This document shows, piece after piece, positions 33,299 through 45,121 of a stretch of DNA of 64,000 nucleotides (positions within the stretch are counted from its first letter, which is position 1; every line of letters begins with the position of its first letter). The position numbers and the translations under genes were made by a program. The stretch comes from Bidens hawaiensis. Taxonomy: Eukaryota > Streptophyta > Magnoliopsida > Asterales > Asteraceae. The DNA is taken from the NCBI GenBank assembly GCA_021521415.1, contig JAIQDT010001102.1:1-64000 (forward strand), read 5' to 3'. The notes beneath the pieces were generated by a model that saw only the letters and a list, made by a program, of their open reading frames with translations, was not told where the DNA came from and ran no database searches.

Positions 33299-34860
33299 AT
33301 GAATGATGACTATTTTAATCGTTAGTTATGGGAAGGTAAGGGAAAATTAAGAAACCTTCGATGGTTTATTTGTCACGAAGCTAAGATATTTGCTTCCACT
33401 ACACATAACATATCTTTACATATAACTATAATATATAATACACGTGTAGTTGAAGACAAGAAGTAGTTATATATTATATTAAATATAATATTAATATAGT
33501 ATATGTACACATGGAAAAGTAATTTAGAAGAAAAACAAATATAAATCGAAATTGCGTTCAAGTCATCTATTGTGAAAGAAAGAAAGAAAGAAAAAAGTTA
33601 GAAAAGACTTAAATATGTGGGGGACACATATCATACTACTTGGAAACAAGACAAGTGAAAAAAGAAACAAAAGGTTACCTTATCTATGAAATATACGAAA
33701 AATATTCATCATAATAGTATATAAAGGTTGCGGCAAAAGAGAAAAACAGGCGACATGTAATATAACATCACTTGTCTATATGAGATGTATAATATTGTTA
33801 AAAGCGATAATTATGATTCGTATCCCTGAACTAATTGGGCGGGCTAATTTGAACTCCCTCCGTCAACTTTCCCCATTAACATTCGTTAATTAGATGAGTA
33901 TTTTAGACTTTTCGCAATTAAATACTAAGTATTACATTTATATATATTCACATGTAGTAACCGGGTTTAAACACCTGAAACCTGCCTCGATTTTTTGACT
34001 TTTAGTTGGCAAGATAAAGACTCTACTTAACACAATTTCCCTTCTTCTTTGGAATTGAATTAATAGAGTAAACACGTTATTATTAATAGACGCGATGATT
34101 TGCACCACCGATCGATAACCAGCACCACTCGCAAAAATGTGAATATAATCGTCATATCCATCCATTCAACATGGAAACAACGCCATCAATGAGAGTGACA
34201 AAAATAAAAACACAACATCATCATCATCGTCGGCATGCACCAAAGCTTTTACGAACCAAGTGGGTCGTTGACACTCCGTAAGACGCGGGCTCGGTTTAGC
34301 AAGAGCGTTGGCATCTATTGCCTCTCTCGATGAGCATGAACCGAAACGTTGTAGGACACAAAATCTTAACATGTCTCTGCCACTGAAAGATGATCTGATT
34401 ATTTATCATTACCGTTTTAAAATTATATATCATTACCGTTTTAAAATTATACCTGCAGAATGTTTCTAACAATAATTTGTTGTTAATCTCTTGAATTTTT
34501 CCCCCCCTTAAATTCAATGTTTCTAAGCAAGTTATTAACTAGAATTTTTGTTGCACCACAAACTCTTGCAAAAATATCGAATTACTAGAGTGTGATCTTA
34601 AATGAATTATTTTAGGGGTGGGGATGAGGGGTAACTATTATAAAACAACTTCTAAACATAATGAGTTAAAAAGTTTTAAATATATCATTGTGACAAATAT
34701 TTTTTTGTATCTTATTTGACTATAGAAATATATTTAATCTACCACATGTACCGTAACAATCAATTTTTGTTCAAAACTTTAATGTATTTCTTTTGTCGTA
34801 AATTATATCGATTTTAGGTACCACATTAGTAACGACACAATATACCATCGCGAGCTCGAC
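31971..34860. other. AT-rich intergenic DNA with a tandem duplication
   Basis: A block of about 100 bp at 33121-33212 (begins TTGTTTTAGTTATATA, holds GATGTGTGTATGTTGAGAT and GATGACTATTTTAAT) recurs at 33223-33340. The second copy is enlarged by a (TA)n run at about 33265-33292. A poly-G run lies near 32680-32690. No gene is supported. Confidence 0.5.
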
Positions 34861-36892
34861 CACTAGTATAGAAAAAAATCATTTTAAAACGGTTCAAATG
34901 GGGTTTACTCAACGGTTTCAAAACCGTTCTAAATGTCGTGTTGCAAAATGTGTTTAAAACGGTTTAGAAACCGGTGTAAAAGGGTATCTAAAAATGCTTC
35001 AAAAATCAGTGTAAAATGGTACACAAAAAAACGTTTCAAAAACCGGTGTAAAATGGTACACGAAAAAAATTGTATTAAAAAACAACGCTTCAATACCAAG
35101 AAACAACACTTCTTTCTAATAAAAAGATATTGAAAAGACAGTTGTAAATGATTTTAAAAACAACGTTTTTTTGATTATATAAAAAATAACTCTTCTACAC
35201 ATTTGACTTTTTTTAAATTAAATTATGTTTGCAATAACCAACACATTATAGTAACCAAAGGCTCAAAATCTAATTCAAATACATAAATCATCTTACATTT
35301 ATATAAATTGGTATAACCAATAAATAAAATCTAAACAAATATATATACATGTTATTTCTACTTTTCTACATTTGTTCAACATGTTTTCTAGATAACATCT
35401 TTAAAATCTTCACAATCGCATATGCATATTCTTCAACAGTTTGAGCAAGAAACCATGTTTCCTCCCCTTTTCTAGTAACACTACATCCATTATCGGTTTA
35501 GATAAAGATAAAAACAATACAGATCAGTTCCACAAAACTTATAAAGATTAGAATATCCATCAAAATAAGGAAACCAACTCTATAATATATGTTAAAATGA
35601 ATCACTTAGCCGTTTACATGATACTACAACTTTATTAAAGTAGGTTTTGGTTCAAACATTCTATCAAACAATTAGTGTGCATTATAAGTTATATATGAAA
35701 CAAACATAAACATGTTTTAAAGTACCTTATGAAAGAACATAATATATGAAAGTTACAACACATAATAAGTTCAGTTTGTCTATAACACAAATTAGTTTAT
35801 GTGAAAGTTATTTTGTGTGACTCAATAAGTTATATTGAATTGGATAGAAAGAAAAAAAATTTAACGCTATTCAAAACAGAAAATGCTGATCACTAGCATC
35901 TCCTTTACATGGTGTAACAATAATCCTCCTTTAAGATATTTATCAAAAACTTGGTGTGCATTATGTTTCCTTTAATTTTACGCTTCTTTCATTATCAAAG
36001 AACTCCAAAAACAATATATCTCTCTTTTTTAAATATTAATTATACAAACACATAAAACTTCAAAAAGCAAAAGAAAGAGATACATATTTATAGTGAATTA
36101 TTGCTGAAAAAGCTTCTTCCTCTAATAAGCAAATTCATGTTTAGCGAACGAAGGCAATCACAAAATGGATATGTAACAACGTAACGAAATCAAAGACATC
36201 AAACAATCAGCAAGCTCATCATAACGATGACCCTATACAGATGCAATCTTTCTATCGGTAAGCATAAGCACTGAACAAACAAATCCTTACTGAAACTACA
36301 TAAAGTAAACTGAGATCTACAACGCTGTATACCTCATTTTAAACAAATTCTGATAAATGTAGATGCAATTTGAAGAGTGGATTGAGAAAGAGAGAGTATT
36401 TAAGAAAACCATATTTAGATGTTTAAGAGGAAAGATAAAATTAATGAATTTCTCAAAGGAGAAAAATGAAATCACTATACATTGGTGAGTGGGAACCTCA
36501 AAATCTTAAACAACTCTAGTTTTCAATAAATAACGCTACTTACAATAAGTTCAATAAACAACACTATTTTTCTCTTATTTACAACGGGTTTCAATGGTGG
36601 GAGAGAACCTCAAAACTTTAAACAACACCGGTTTTCAATAAACAACGCTACTTTTCAATGAGTACAGTAAACAATGCTACTTTTTTTCTTATTTACAACG
36701 GTATTCAGTTGTGGAGGAAACCTCAACATTTTAAACAACGTTGATTTCAATAAGTTCAATAAACAACGCTAGTTTCTTCTTACTTACAACGGGTTTAGAA
36801 AATAGTTCTTTCTAAAACGGTGGATTACATCTTATTAAATGGTTGACCTTCATATCGTTGTAACGGTGTTAATAGGAGTTTTTGTAGTAGTG
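34861..36892. mobile_element. Non-autonomous CACTA (En/Spm-like) element
   Basis: It begins CACTAGTATAG and ends GTAGTAGTG (reverse complement CACTACTAC), with CGAC on both sides (34857-34860 and 36893-36896); the usual target is 3 bp. It is 2032 bp. The subterminal regions are filled with short repeats, as in CACTA elements: AAACCGGTGTAAAA words at the left (34940-35060) and CAACGCTACTT, ACAACGGGTTTCA words at the right (36520-36800). No transposase (TnpD) frame is present. Confidence 0.8.
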
Positions 36893-36896
36893 CGAC

Positions 36897-38384
36897 ATAC
36901 ATTTTATTCGATCCTAACCGTTGCAATGCGTGGCATAACCCACTAATTAGATTACAAATGCATTTTATGTAGGTTTCATATTTTTAAGAATTTCCATATA
37001 ACTTTCTAGTTTACGTGTAACGCACTTTCAGATTAAAACATTTTACGAAACTAGTATTCAGATAACACGGAAAAGTTTATCAAACAACTAAAATGTATTC
37101 TTTGTCTAATCGAACATATCTAATCCATGTGTTAACTAGACCAAACAAGTTCTTTTGTATAGGGTTCAACTATTCAATGTTATGTTGAAATGTTGCATTT
37201 CTTCATGAAATTGTAATGCAATTATATCTACTGAGTTGTATCTAGAAAAACCTTAGTTATGTTTATTACCCTTAATTATGTCTTGATGTATCAGCATTCA
37301 GCAAAGACGAGAAGATGCTCTTGGCCTTGGGTCCACATTAGACTTATAGGACTTTGTTTTCCTATATTTGAAAAAGGTGGTCATATTACTTTTTAAAAGA
37401 TAAAGAAAACAATTTAAGCATGTTATGATATGCATGTAATGTAACATTCACTGTGTATATTAGGAGATTTTATTAAATAATATTGTTGAAATATATAGAA
37501 AGATTTGGGAATAAGGAAGCGTGACCTTTCAACTATAAGCTATTGATTTCAAATGATATTGTTGGAATCTATACTAATTAAACAAAAGTCTAACAAAGCT
37601 CCACATGAGGTAAATGTGCATTAGATTATATTCCCAACTATTTCTAGAAGTCTTTTTATCTTTTGAATGTAACTCAACTACTAAAAAGTTCATTTCATAT
37701 TGTTTTAAAAATCTGTTCCACGTTAAAAATCAATATAGGTTTTACACCTTTGAAAAATATTGATACAAAGAAGGTAACATAATTATGAGTCACTCTTTAC
37801 CAACATCTTTACCATAAGAGAACCCTCTTTTCAACCTTCATATCTATTTAATTGATGGCTAAAGATCTATATTTTAGTCTCATATTTATTACATTTGGAA
37901 AAGATATGTAGGGATGATATAGGAAATTAATATTAATAATAATAATAATAATATCTATTTTGTCTGTTTCAACTCTTAACCATTTCTTCACACATGAAAC
38001 CATCGTCTTTGTTCAAATCTCCATCGATGTTGTCCTAAGACAAACCACAAACACATGACATTTGTTACATCCGCTATCCCACTGACATCTCCTTTTCTAT
38101 CCTCCTTCCGCCACAAGCGGCACCCCTTCGTTATCCCCGTCTCCATCTCTCCATCAAAACGCTCCAAATACAACTTAATATGTATGTTTAACGTGATGTG
38201 TCTTTCCTTTACTGTTTTTTGTTCAAATAATCAAATAATCCATGTGATTTGAAGAAAAGTAAGGCCTTACTTAAATTACGATTCAAGTTTTGGAAATATT
38301 GAGCCGAAAATTAATTTCCCTTTCGAATCATTTGATGTCGTCAGAAATGCCATCAAATGTTAAGATTTTGGAGAAAATAAGGTT
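36897..38384. other. AT-rich intergenic DNA
   Basis: No gene or bounded element is recognised. A short (AAT)n run is at about 37931-37953. Confidence 0.4.
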
Positions 38385-39440
38385 ATTAGAACGAACTATA
38401 GACTAATTTGGATTTATGCCAAATCCGTTTTACTACGGAGTTGATACACATTCTAAAGTGATTGATGGAAAAGTTTTGAAGTATGAAGAGAGATTTGTAT
38501 ATGGTGTTCGTCGACCTTTTCAAGCTTACAATATTATAACCTATAAAATGATTTTGGGGTAATCTTGATTAAAAGGGATCCTTTTGAGATAAATAAAGAC
38601 ACTTAGGGATATGTATGGCAATGCTAAGATAAGTGCTACGCGTTGGTAATGGCGGAGGATGCATACTTTTTTTTATGGGTCTTCATTAACATTCTACATT
38701 GAGTCTGGTTCTTATTGTTGTAATCTTAGATGAGTAATCGAAGTCCGTCCATGAGGCCATCCCGTGGTGCATGCTTTTTGCATATGATATTGTATTGGTA
38801 TCTAGAGTAAGTAGGGTCTAAATTAAGGCTTGAGGATAGGCGAGCATCTTTAAAGTGTAGAGGTTTACGAATTAGGCGTTATATAATTGAGTATATTTAT
38901 GTAACTTTAAAGTGATGCCAATGACATGTAGAGATGACAGGCGGGCATATTTAAAGTGATGCCAATGACAGGTAGGACGTCCAAATAACTATTGAAGGCC
39001 AAGTTGTCATGCGGACGACCAAGTTTAAGTATTTAGGGTCGCTCGTCCACTATGAAATGGACGTTGATGATGATGTAGCTCTATCGCATTTAGGTATTTT
39101 GGTGGAAGTGGGGAGCAGAGGAGTTTCTTTGATATAAGAAGTTTTTAACAAGATTAAAGGAAAATTTCTTTAAAGTGGCAGTTCGCCCAACTATGCTATA
39201 CGAAATTGATTGTTGGTCATCAAGAAGATACAAGAGTGAGAGTTGGAGGTATTAGAGATGACATGTTGAGGTGGATGTATGGACATATAAGATTGGATCA
39301 GATGAGAAATGAAGTTTTTTCAGAATAATTTGGGGTGTTGCACATTTCGAATATGATATAGGAGAGATTGAGATGGACTGAACATGCGAAGAGGAGACAT
39401 GTGACGAAACCATGGAAATCCTCACTGTCTTAAGAATGCT
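38385..39440 (+). pseudogene. Decayed LINE (non-LTR) reverse transcriptase
   Basis: The plus strand, in drifting frames, carries the order of motifs of a plant LINE RT. FGFMPN is near 38408 (family form FGFMPGRS). A VPWCMLFADD-like stretch near 38760 reads VVHAFCI-YCIGI in shifted frames. FKYLGS is near 39029, then GKFL near 39160 and AIRNxLLVIKK near 39200. Last come MLRWM and GHTR-like stretches near 39268. Many stops and indels break it. The 5' part (endonuclease) is absent, as usual for 5'-truncated LINEs. No host gene is implied. Confidence 0.8.
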
Positions 39441-40853
39441 ATTGTGATATGTTACTAGGTACGATTGTTTTTTTTTTTACTAATCTAACATTTCAGGCAT
39501 ATCAAAACCGGGTCGTATTCAACTCATTCTTTAACAAAAGAATTGATTAATTATATATGTTACTTATATTATTTATTAGTATTTGTTGTTGCCTTTCTGG
39601 TTCACTCGAAAACTCTCTTGAAGCTGGAGTCTTAGTGGTAGCAGCATCTCTATCTCCTTCTAAACCCTGTCAATGATTGAGATTTTATCGGGTATGATCA
39701 TCATTTATTTTTGTTGTTATGTCGAAGTGATCATTAACCTATGCCAACATGTACTATTTCGATATTATCATTTTGCATAGTTAACAACTTATAACTTATG
39801 CTAGTTCATCATAACTTTCTTGATTATGACATTCTATCACTATTTTATACAGTTAATACCTACATATAGCTATTTAGCAACAACCATTTATATTTCCAGT
39901 TACTTAATTGCATCTAAAAGTCTGTACAATAATAAATTATTAGTGTATTACTATAAATCACTTAAGATCATCTAAACTCAATGTTTTGAAAACTAGACGG
40001 ACCAATCCAACTAGTTAAAGTAGAACTGAAGTTGGCAGCTGTTATATTATGAGTTACTGGATCAAACATAAATGAATGTACCGGTTTAAGAGAAAGCAAA
40101 ACCACGGTTGCATGACTACTCCTTTTGTTGATCGACCAACTTTCGAGATCTAAGTTATTCGATTTAATTAACTAATAATCAAAACCGCTAATTTAATTAT
40201 TAGTTGTTTTTTTTAAATATTTCCTAAACCCTGACATTTCTATAATTTATAATACTAACTATGGCTAAAAAATAACACTATATATTCTTATAACTATGAG
40301 GTGTGAGAAAAAGTTGGATGGGTCATTTGGAAGGCACTCCAAAGGCTATCACCTTTTCTCAATCTTTTCATTCACTATTTGTGCAAGCCTTTGTCCACTT
40401 GCCCACATTGATCATACCCCTCAAACTAAGCAAACTTATTTTAAAGTTAATTACCTAATAAAGAAAGCTAAATGTAGGATTATAGGTTTTGAAGGGTAAT
40501 TATCACCAAAGAAAGTTTTTTCTTTTGAAAACAATTCACCAATCATTGGGTTTTGAGTTCATTAAAAAATCAAGATCCTAAAAATGCTTGGATTTTTAGT
40601 TCTTGAAATGGTGTGATTCAAAACTCGCTCGAAATTGGTTCGTACGTTTTTTGAGCTAGCCGGGCTAGCTTGTATAAGTTTAAGGTTTGGTTTAAAATAA
40701 GTTGATTTCGGTTGAACATTAAACTTATACAAATAAAGCCAATTAATAACATGTCACCTAAAGAAAGATAAAAAAAACTCACCCTGTATAAAAACTCAAA
40801 TCTTACACAATATTTATTTTAATGAAAAAACTCTAAAGAGATGTTATCAATAC
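39441..40853. other. AT-rich intergenic DNA
   Basis: No supported gene. The short open frames (for example 40296-40499) have no recognisable domain. Confidence 0.4.
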
Positions 40854-40856
40854 TAA

Positions 40857-41132
40857 ATGTGTATGTAGTGGGTGACAAATAAGCCCAAAATGGGGCGATT
40901 TTTTTTAGGGGGGGGGACAAAGGGGCGAAATGTGGGGTTGGGGGATGAATTCTTGTCGTCTGTTTGTGTGTATATGTTTATTATTAATATGATATATATA
41001 TGTATGTATATATATATATATATAGGGCTTCGACACCATTACACCTCTAAAACAAAAAAATTCACTATTTGCTGATTGGGGGCCACATGACACAAGTCGC
41101 CCCATTTTGTAGCTCATCCACTACACATGCCC
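40857..41132. mobile_element. Harbinger-like MITE, copy 1 of a tandem pair
   Basis: It is 276 bp, flanked by TAA (40854-40856 and 41133-41135). Left end ATGTGTATGTAGTGG (decayed); right end CCACTACACATGCCC. It carries GGGGCG / CGCCCC words near the ends and a (TA)n microsatellite in the middle. The family also includes 41136-41392 and 47914-48227. Confidence 0.8.
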
Positions 41133-41135
41133 TAA

Positions 41136-41392
41136 GGGCATGTGTAGTAGGCTACAAATTTTGGCGAAAAGGGGCGCGAACACCACCCCCGGGGCAACAA
41201 AATGGGCGATAAAGGGGAAGGGGCGACAAGAACTCATCGCCTGTTCTTGTGTGTGTGTATATATATATACATCTATATATGTATATGGGGCTACAACATC
41301 ATTACACCCCTAAAACAAAAATCACATTTTGCTGACTTGGCGTCACATGACGCAAGTCGCCCCATTTTGTAGCTCCTCCACTACACATAACC
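41136..41392. mobile_element. Harbinger-like MITE, copy 2 of a tandem pair
   Basis: It is 257 bp. Left end GGGCATGTGTAGTAGGCTAC; right end GTAGCTCCTCCACTACACATAACC. TAA is at 41133-41135 and 41393-41395. It shares the left TAA with copy 1, so one element inserted at the edge of the other. Both read in the same orientation. Confidence 0.85.
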
Positions 41393-41395
41393 TAA

Positions 41396-43289
41396 TAGAT
41401 AGCAACCTTATTTTAGACTTTGAGTAGACAGGTCTAGCTACAAACAAGCTCGAGCTTGAGCTAAAGTTTTCAGTTCATAGAAGATTTTAAGCCAAACCAG
41501 CTCGTATAATTTTAAGCTCCCCGAGCTTGGATCACAGTAAATGCAGGCCATAAATAAAGATTCCTTTTTTTTCTGCTAATGTTTCAACTTCAAATGTCAT
41601 GATATATCATATAGGTTTTCCATTAAAAGTATTATTTTCAAAAGTCATCATCTAGTGTATGACATAAAAGTTAATATTACTACTTTTAGGGGAAACTTTT
41701 ACAACAATATATCATGTTTTTTACACAATGGTTAGTTTTCAATTCAGAAGTCATAAATATTGATATGTAAGTCATAAATAAAGACTCTTGTGTCATTTTT
41801 TTCGGGTGAAATTTCAATTCAGAAGTCATAAAAAGTTAAAACTTTTATTCCTTTGGTCCCTTCCTCTCAAGTACATACATCATCTTGTATTTTAAAGTAA
41901 TACAAAGCAAATCAGGCTGGTCTTCGAGATTTTGATTGCCTTAGACGAGTATTAAGAAAATGAGCAATAATCAATACACAAAACAAAGTTATATATATCT
42001 TTTTATAAATATTGACAGTAATTGTGATAATAGACAAAAACAAAGTTAGTTTGTTATTAGCTAGACCCATTAGGTATTTAAGTTGTTATTTGGACTGTCA
42101 CTATGATTGGACCCACTAATTTGTTATTATTGAGTTTAGAAAAAAGTAGGCTTGAAAATTGTGAGCTTTTTTTATTTATATTTAATTATATATATGTGTG
42201 TATAATGTGTGTGTCTGTTCTTGCGTGTATGTATATGCATACTTATGTTGAAAATTTTGAACCCTGACGATAACGGGCCCTGGGCAGCAGTCGATGATCG
42301 CCTTGTCTCAGGCCAGCCTTGAAACAAATTAAAATAAATCATACATGACACATAAAGATAAACTATATAAGCATTTGGACTTGGAGTTAGATACTTCATT
42401 TTGTTTATATTTAGGTTCGCTCATCACATCTTCACGTATATACCGAAGTGGATTTTTCACAAATCCGTCTTCTCAAATTTACACTTGGCTAACATACAAC
42501 TACATGTTAATGCTTGTTTCATGACACGCTTCGTTAACACAACACACCAGTTTATGAACAATTGCTTTGAAAATCCACATCACTAAACTCGAAAGTGAGA
42601 CGCATGAGCTGAAAGATAAATTAAGTAGAGTTGTCATATCTGAGTTAACATGTTATACACATGTATGTACTAATTACGCGTAATTTGTAAGTTATATGAA
42701 TTAAGCCTTAATAAGATACTAATCTACAATAGAGTATAACTAATTATAAAGAACATTAAAGGAGACAACGATGTCCTAAGTACCATTGACTTGGTTGTTG
42801 CCATGCCCTTGTTCTTACCTCAAAACGTCTTTTCTTTCTTAATGATAATTATATATTCTCCTACATAATTATGAAGACATTACTTTTCATAATGGTATGT
42901 ATGCCTAGTTTGCGTGATACAACCAAGCGTCGAAGGTAACAATGTCTATTTTTCAAAATAAAATACTCGATAGAAATCGCACCGTTAAAAGAAAATCATT
43001 ACACGGATACCCCATTCAAACATGCTTATTTTTCTATGTAGCAATATTATATTCAAATTATGATAAAAATGTCCTGTTGTATGATGTAACTCAGAAAATA
43101 AATAATTATGCATAAAAATGTTATTAACTTTAAAAAAAAGGAGAATTTATAATGCCAGTGTTGTTGTTATTATTATTATTATTAGTATATTTTTCATTTT
43201 GCCCCTCTAGTCTCTTTTAATTCACAGTGACACTCTCCCATCATCTACCATCAATTTGTTTTTATTAAGTATCCAGATTAGTTCTATGT
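41396..43289. other. AT-rich intergenic DNA
   Basis: It holds a GAGCTCGAGC-type fragment (about 41435-41540) related to the hAT-like MITE family, and (TTA)n at about 43161-43184. No gene is supported. Confidence 0.4.
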
Positions 43290-43299
43290 TTTTAAGAAA

Positions 43300-43460
43300 A
43301 ATAATTCTTATTTTACCTCCTTATGACTTATTTAAATCATAAGTTATAAGTTATAAAGTTGTAACTTATACACTTATAAAATCTAATTTTTCTAAACACC
43401 TTATAACTTATAACCTATAGATTATAAGCTATAAGGAGGTAAAATAAGGAATCCCAAACA
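43300..43460. repeat. Hairpin MITE-like inverted repeat
   Basis: TTCTTATTTTACCTCCTTAT at about 43307 faces ATAAGGAGGTAAAATAAGGA at about 43432. The space between is made of TTATAACTTATA words that also pair with each other. The whole is about 150 bp and almost fully self-complementary. Confidence 0.7.
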
Positions 43461-44375
43461 CCCCGAAAACTTGTTTAGGTAATTGTAGTTTATCAACAAA
43501 ACAATTCAATCACAATATCCATGGTTTATGAGCTATTAATTTTTTTATATGTTTTCTTTTATGCACTTTTATTTACTTTTAGGTGGCCAAATCACTCATA
43601 AATTACTTGAGATCGGCTTCTAATAACCCAAACTTGAACATACTTGATTCAAACTCAAATCCAAATCGGAGCTCATGTAGTAAACGAGCTTATACTCAAA
43701 CTTCAAGACCTAACTTCTTTAGACTCGCAAGTCCAAACGATAGACATGTAATTAAAATAATATTTATTAATGATTCACAAAAATGAGGACGCCATGGTGT
43801 CTTTACAAATCGTGGAGATAAAAGCACCTCCAACAACCGCGTCACATCATATTTGTATTCATTTTTGAAAGATCTATTTTCTCTAAATCCTACATCCTTT
43901 TTAAACACCGCTTTACTTTTACAACATCACCTACTTTTACGTTTACCTTCAAAAACTTAAGTTAGTTTTTATAATAAATTATTTTCTTTTGTATTTCGTA
44001 TAATAAAGCCACATAAACTAAAAATAAACTATATAAACCAACTACTCTTTAATCGGCCACATATGCTCCTGTAAATCGGCTTGAAGTGTATGTGGAGCTT
44101 CATTATTATGTACATTCTTGAACCTTGCGAAACGGCTTTCGTAATCTATTGTCAGTCCATGGTTTGACGAAACACCCTTCATCTATAGGGTTCCTTTAAT
44201 TAAATATGTCTAGGTAAAATGGTCTCAAAAAAGTGATATTATTTCATGAAAAACTTGTCATTAGGACAAACTATTAAAAACTATTTTAAGTTATATAAAC
44301 TAACTAGTTATGATAAAAAAAAGTTTTATGTTAATATAACTCCTTTTGATTACTGGACTTATAAAGAACACTAAT
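43461..44375. other. Intergenic DNA, distal upstream of EngA
   Basis: No gene or bounded element is recognised; a stretch near 43610-43740 has AAACTC/CGAGCTTATACTC words like those of the dispersed hAT-type repeats. Confidence 0.35.
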
Positions 44376-44950
44376 GATCCAATTACACGGCCTACTTTAA
44401 ACTTCACCGGCCCAAAACTATAAGGCCATACAAACATATCACTTCACTAGTCTTGTAAACACTGAACTGTTCGCGAACCGTTTGACGAAAAGTTCATTTA
44501 GTTAAAGAACAAGCGAACATGAATAAAATATGTGCATTCGTTTAAATTAACAAAAACACATGTTTCGTTCATTCATTTATCTTCGTTTAATGTTCATCAT
44601 GTTTGTTTACATATATTAAGGGTTTGAATCAAATTTAAATGAAATTAACGTACTAAACGTGATAATCAAGTTGAGTAATTATATATACAAGTACAGTAAT
44701 TATGTGATTACAACATAGAGTAATTATCATAAAATAATTACATAAATACTCTATGTATATATAATTACTCTACTTGATTCTCACGTTTAGCAAATTAATT
44801 TCATTTGTACGTTAATCTTCTTCTTTATATTATAATAAAATATATATTATAATATATTATTTTATATCTGGCCCAATCATACGGCCTACTTTAAACTTCA
44901 CCGGCCCAAATCTGTAATAAGCCCATACAAACTAGTCACTCACTTCACTA
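44376..44950. repeat. Duplicated promoter segment around a palindrome
   Basis: The block at 44376-44450 recurs at 44870-44950. The two share an exact 30-bp core (from ACGGCCTACTTTAAAC to CACCGGCCCAAA; 44387 and 44881) and similar GCCxATACAAAC and CACTTCACTA tails. Between them lie GTTCGTTTA-type MITE pieces (44455-44610) and a long palindrome (44645-44810). The whole sits directly upstream of EngA. Confidence 0.75.
44645..44810. repeat. Long imperfect palindrome
   Basis: AAATGAAATTAACGTACTAA...GTGATAATCAAGTTGAGTAATTATATA is mirrored by TATATAATTACTCTACTTGA and CGTTTAGCAAATTAATTTCA. The arms are about 70 bp around an AT-rich centre. It is a typical short hairpin MITE. Confidence 0.75.
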
Positions 44951-45121
44951 CACACGCACGTTAGCAAAACAGATATTTCACAGGCGTACGTTAGCAAAAC
45001 AGATAAACCCTCACTCAAACTTCATCTTCTGGTAATCCATTTACCCGCCAAACTTCATCTTCTTCACTACACTACACTACACTACACTACAGGCGTAAGT
45101 TAGCAAATTATTGAATCAACA
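44951..45121 (+). promoter_or_regulatory. Proximal promoter and 5' UTR of EngA
   Basis: The 18-mer ACGTTAGCAAAACAGATA occurs at 44958-44975 and 44988-45005, with a third partial copy near 45094. An (ACTAC)n pentamer run lies at about 45067-45091. No clear TATA box is visible. Confidence 0.5.
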
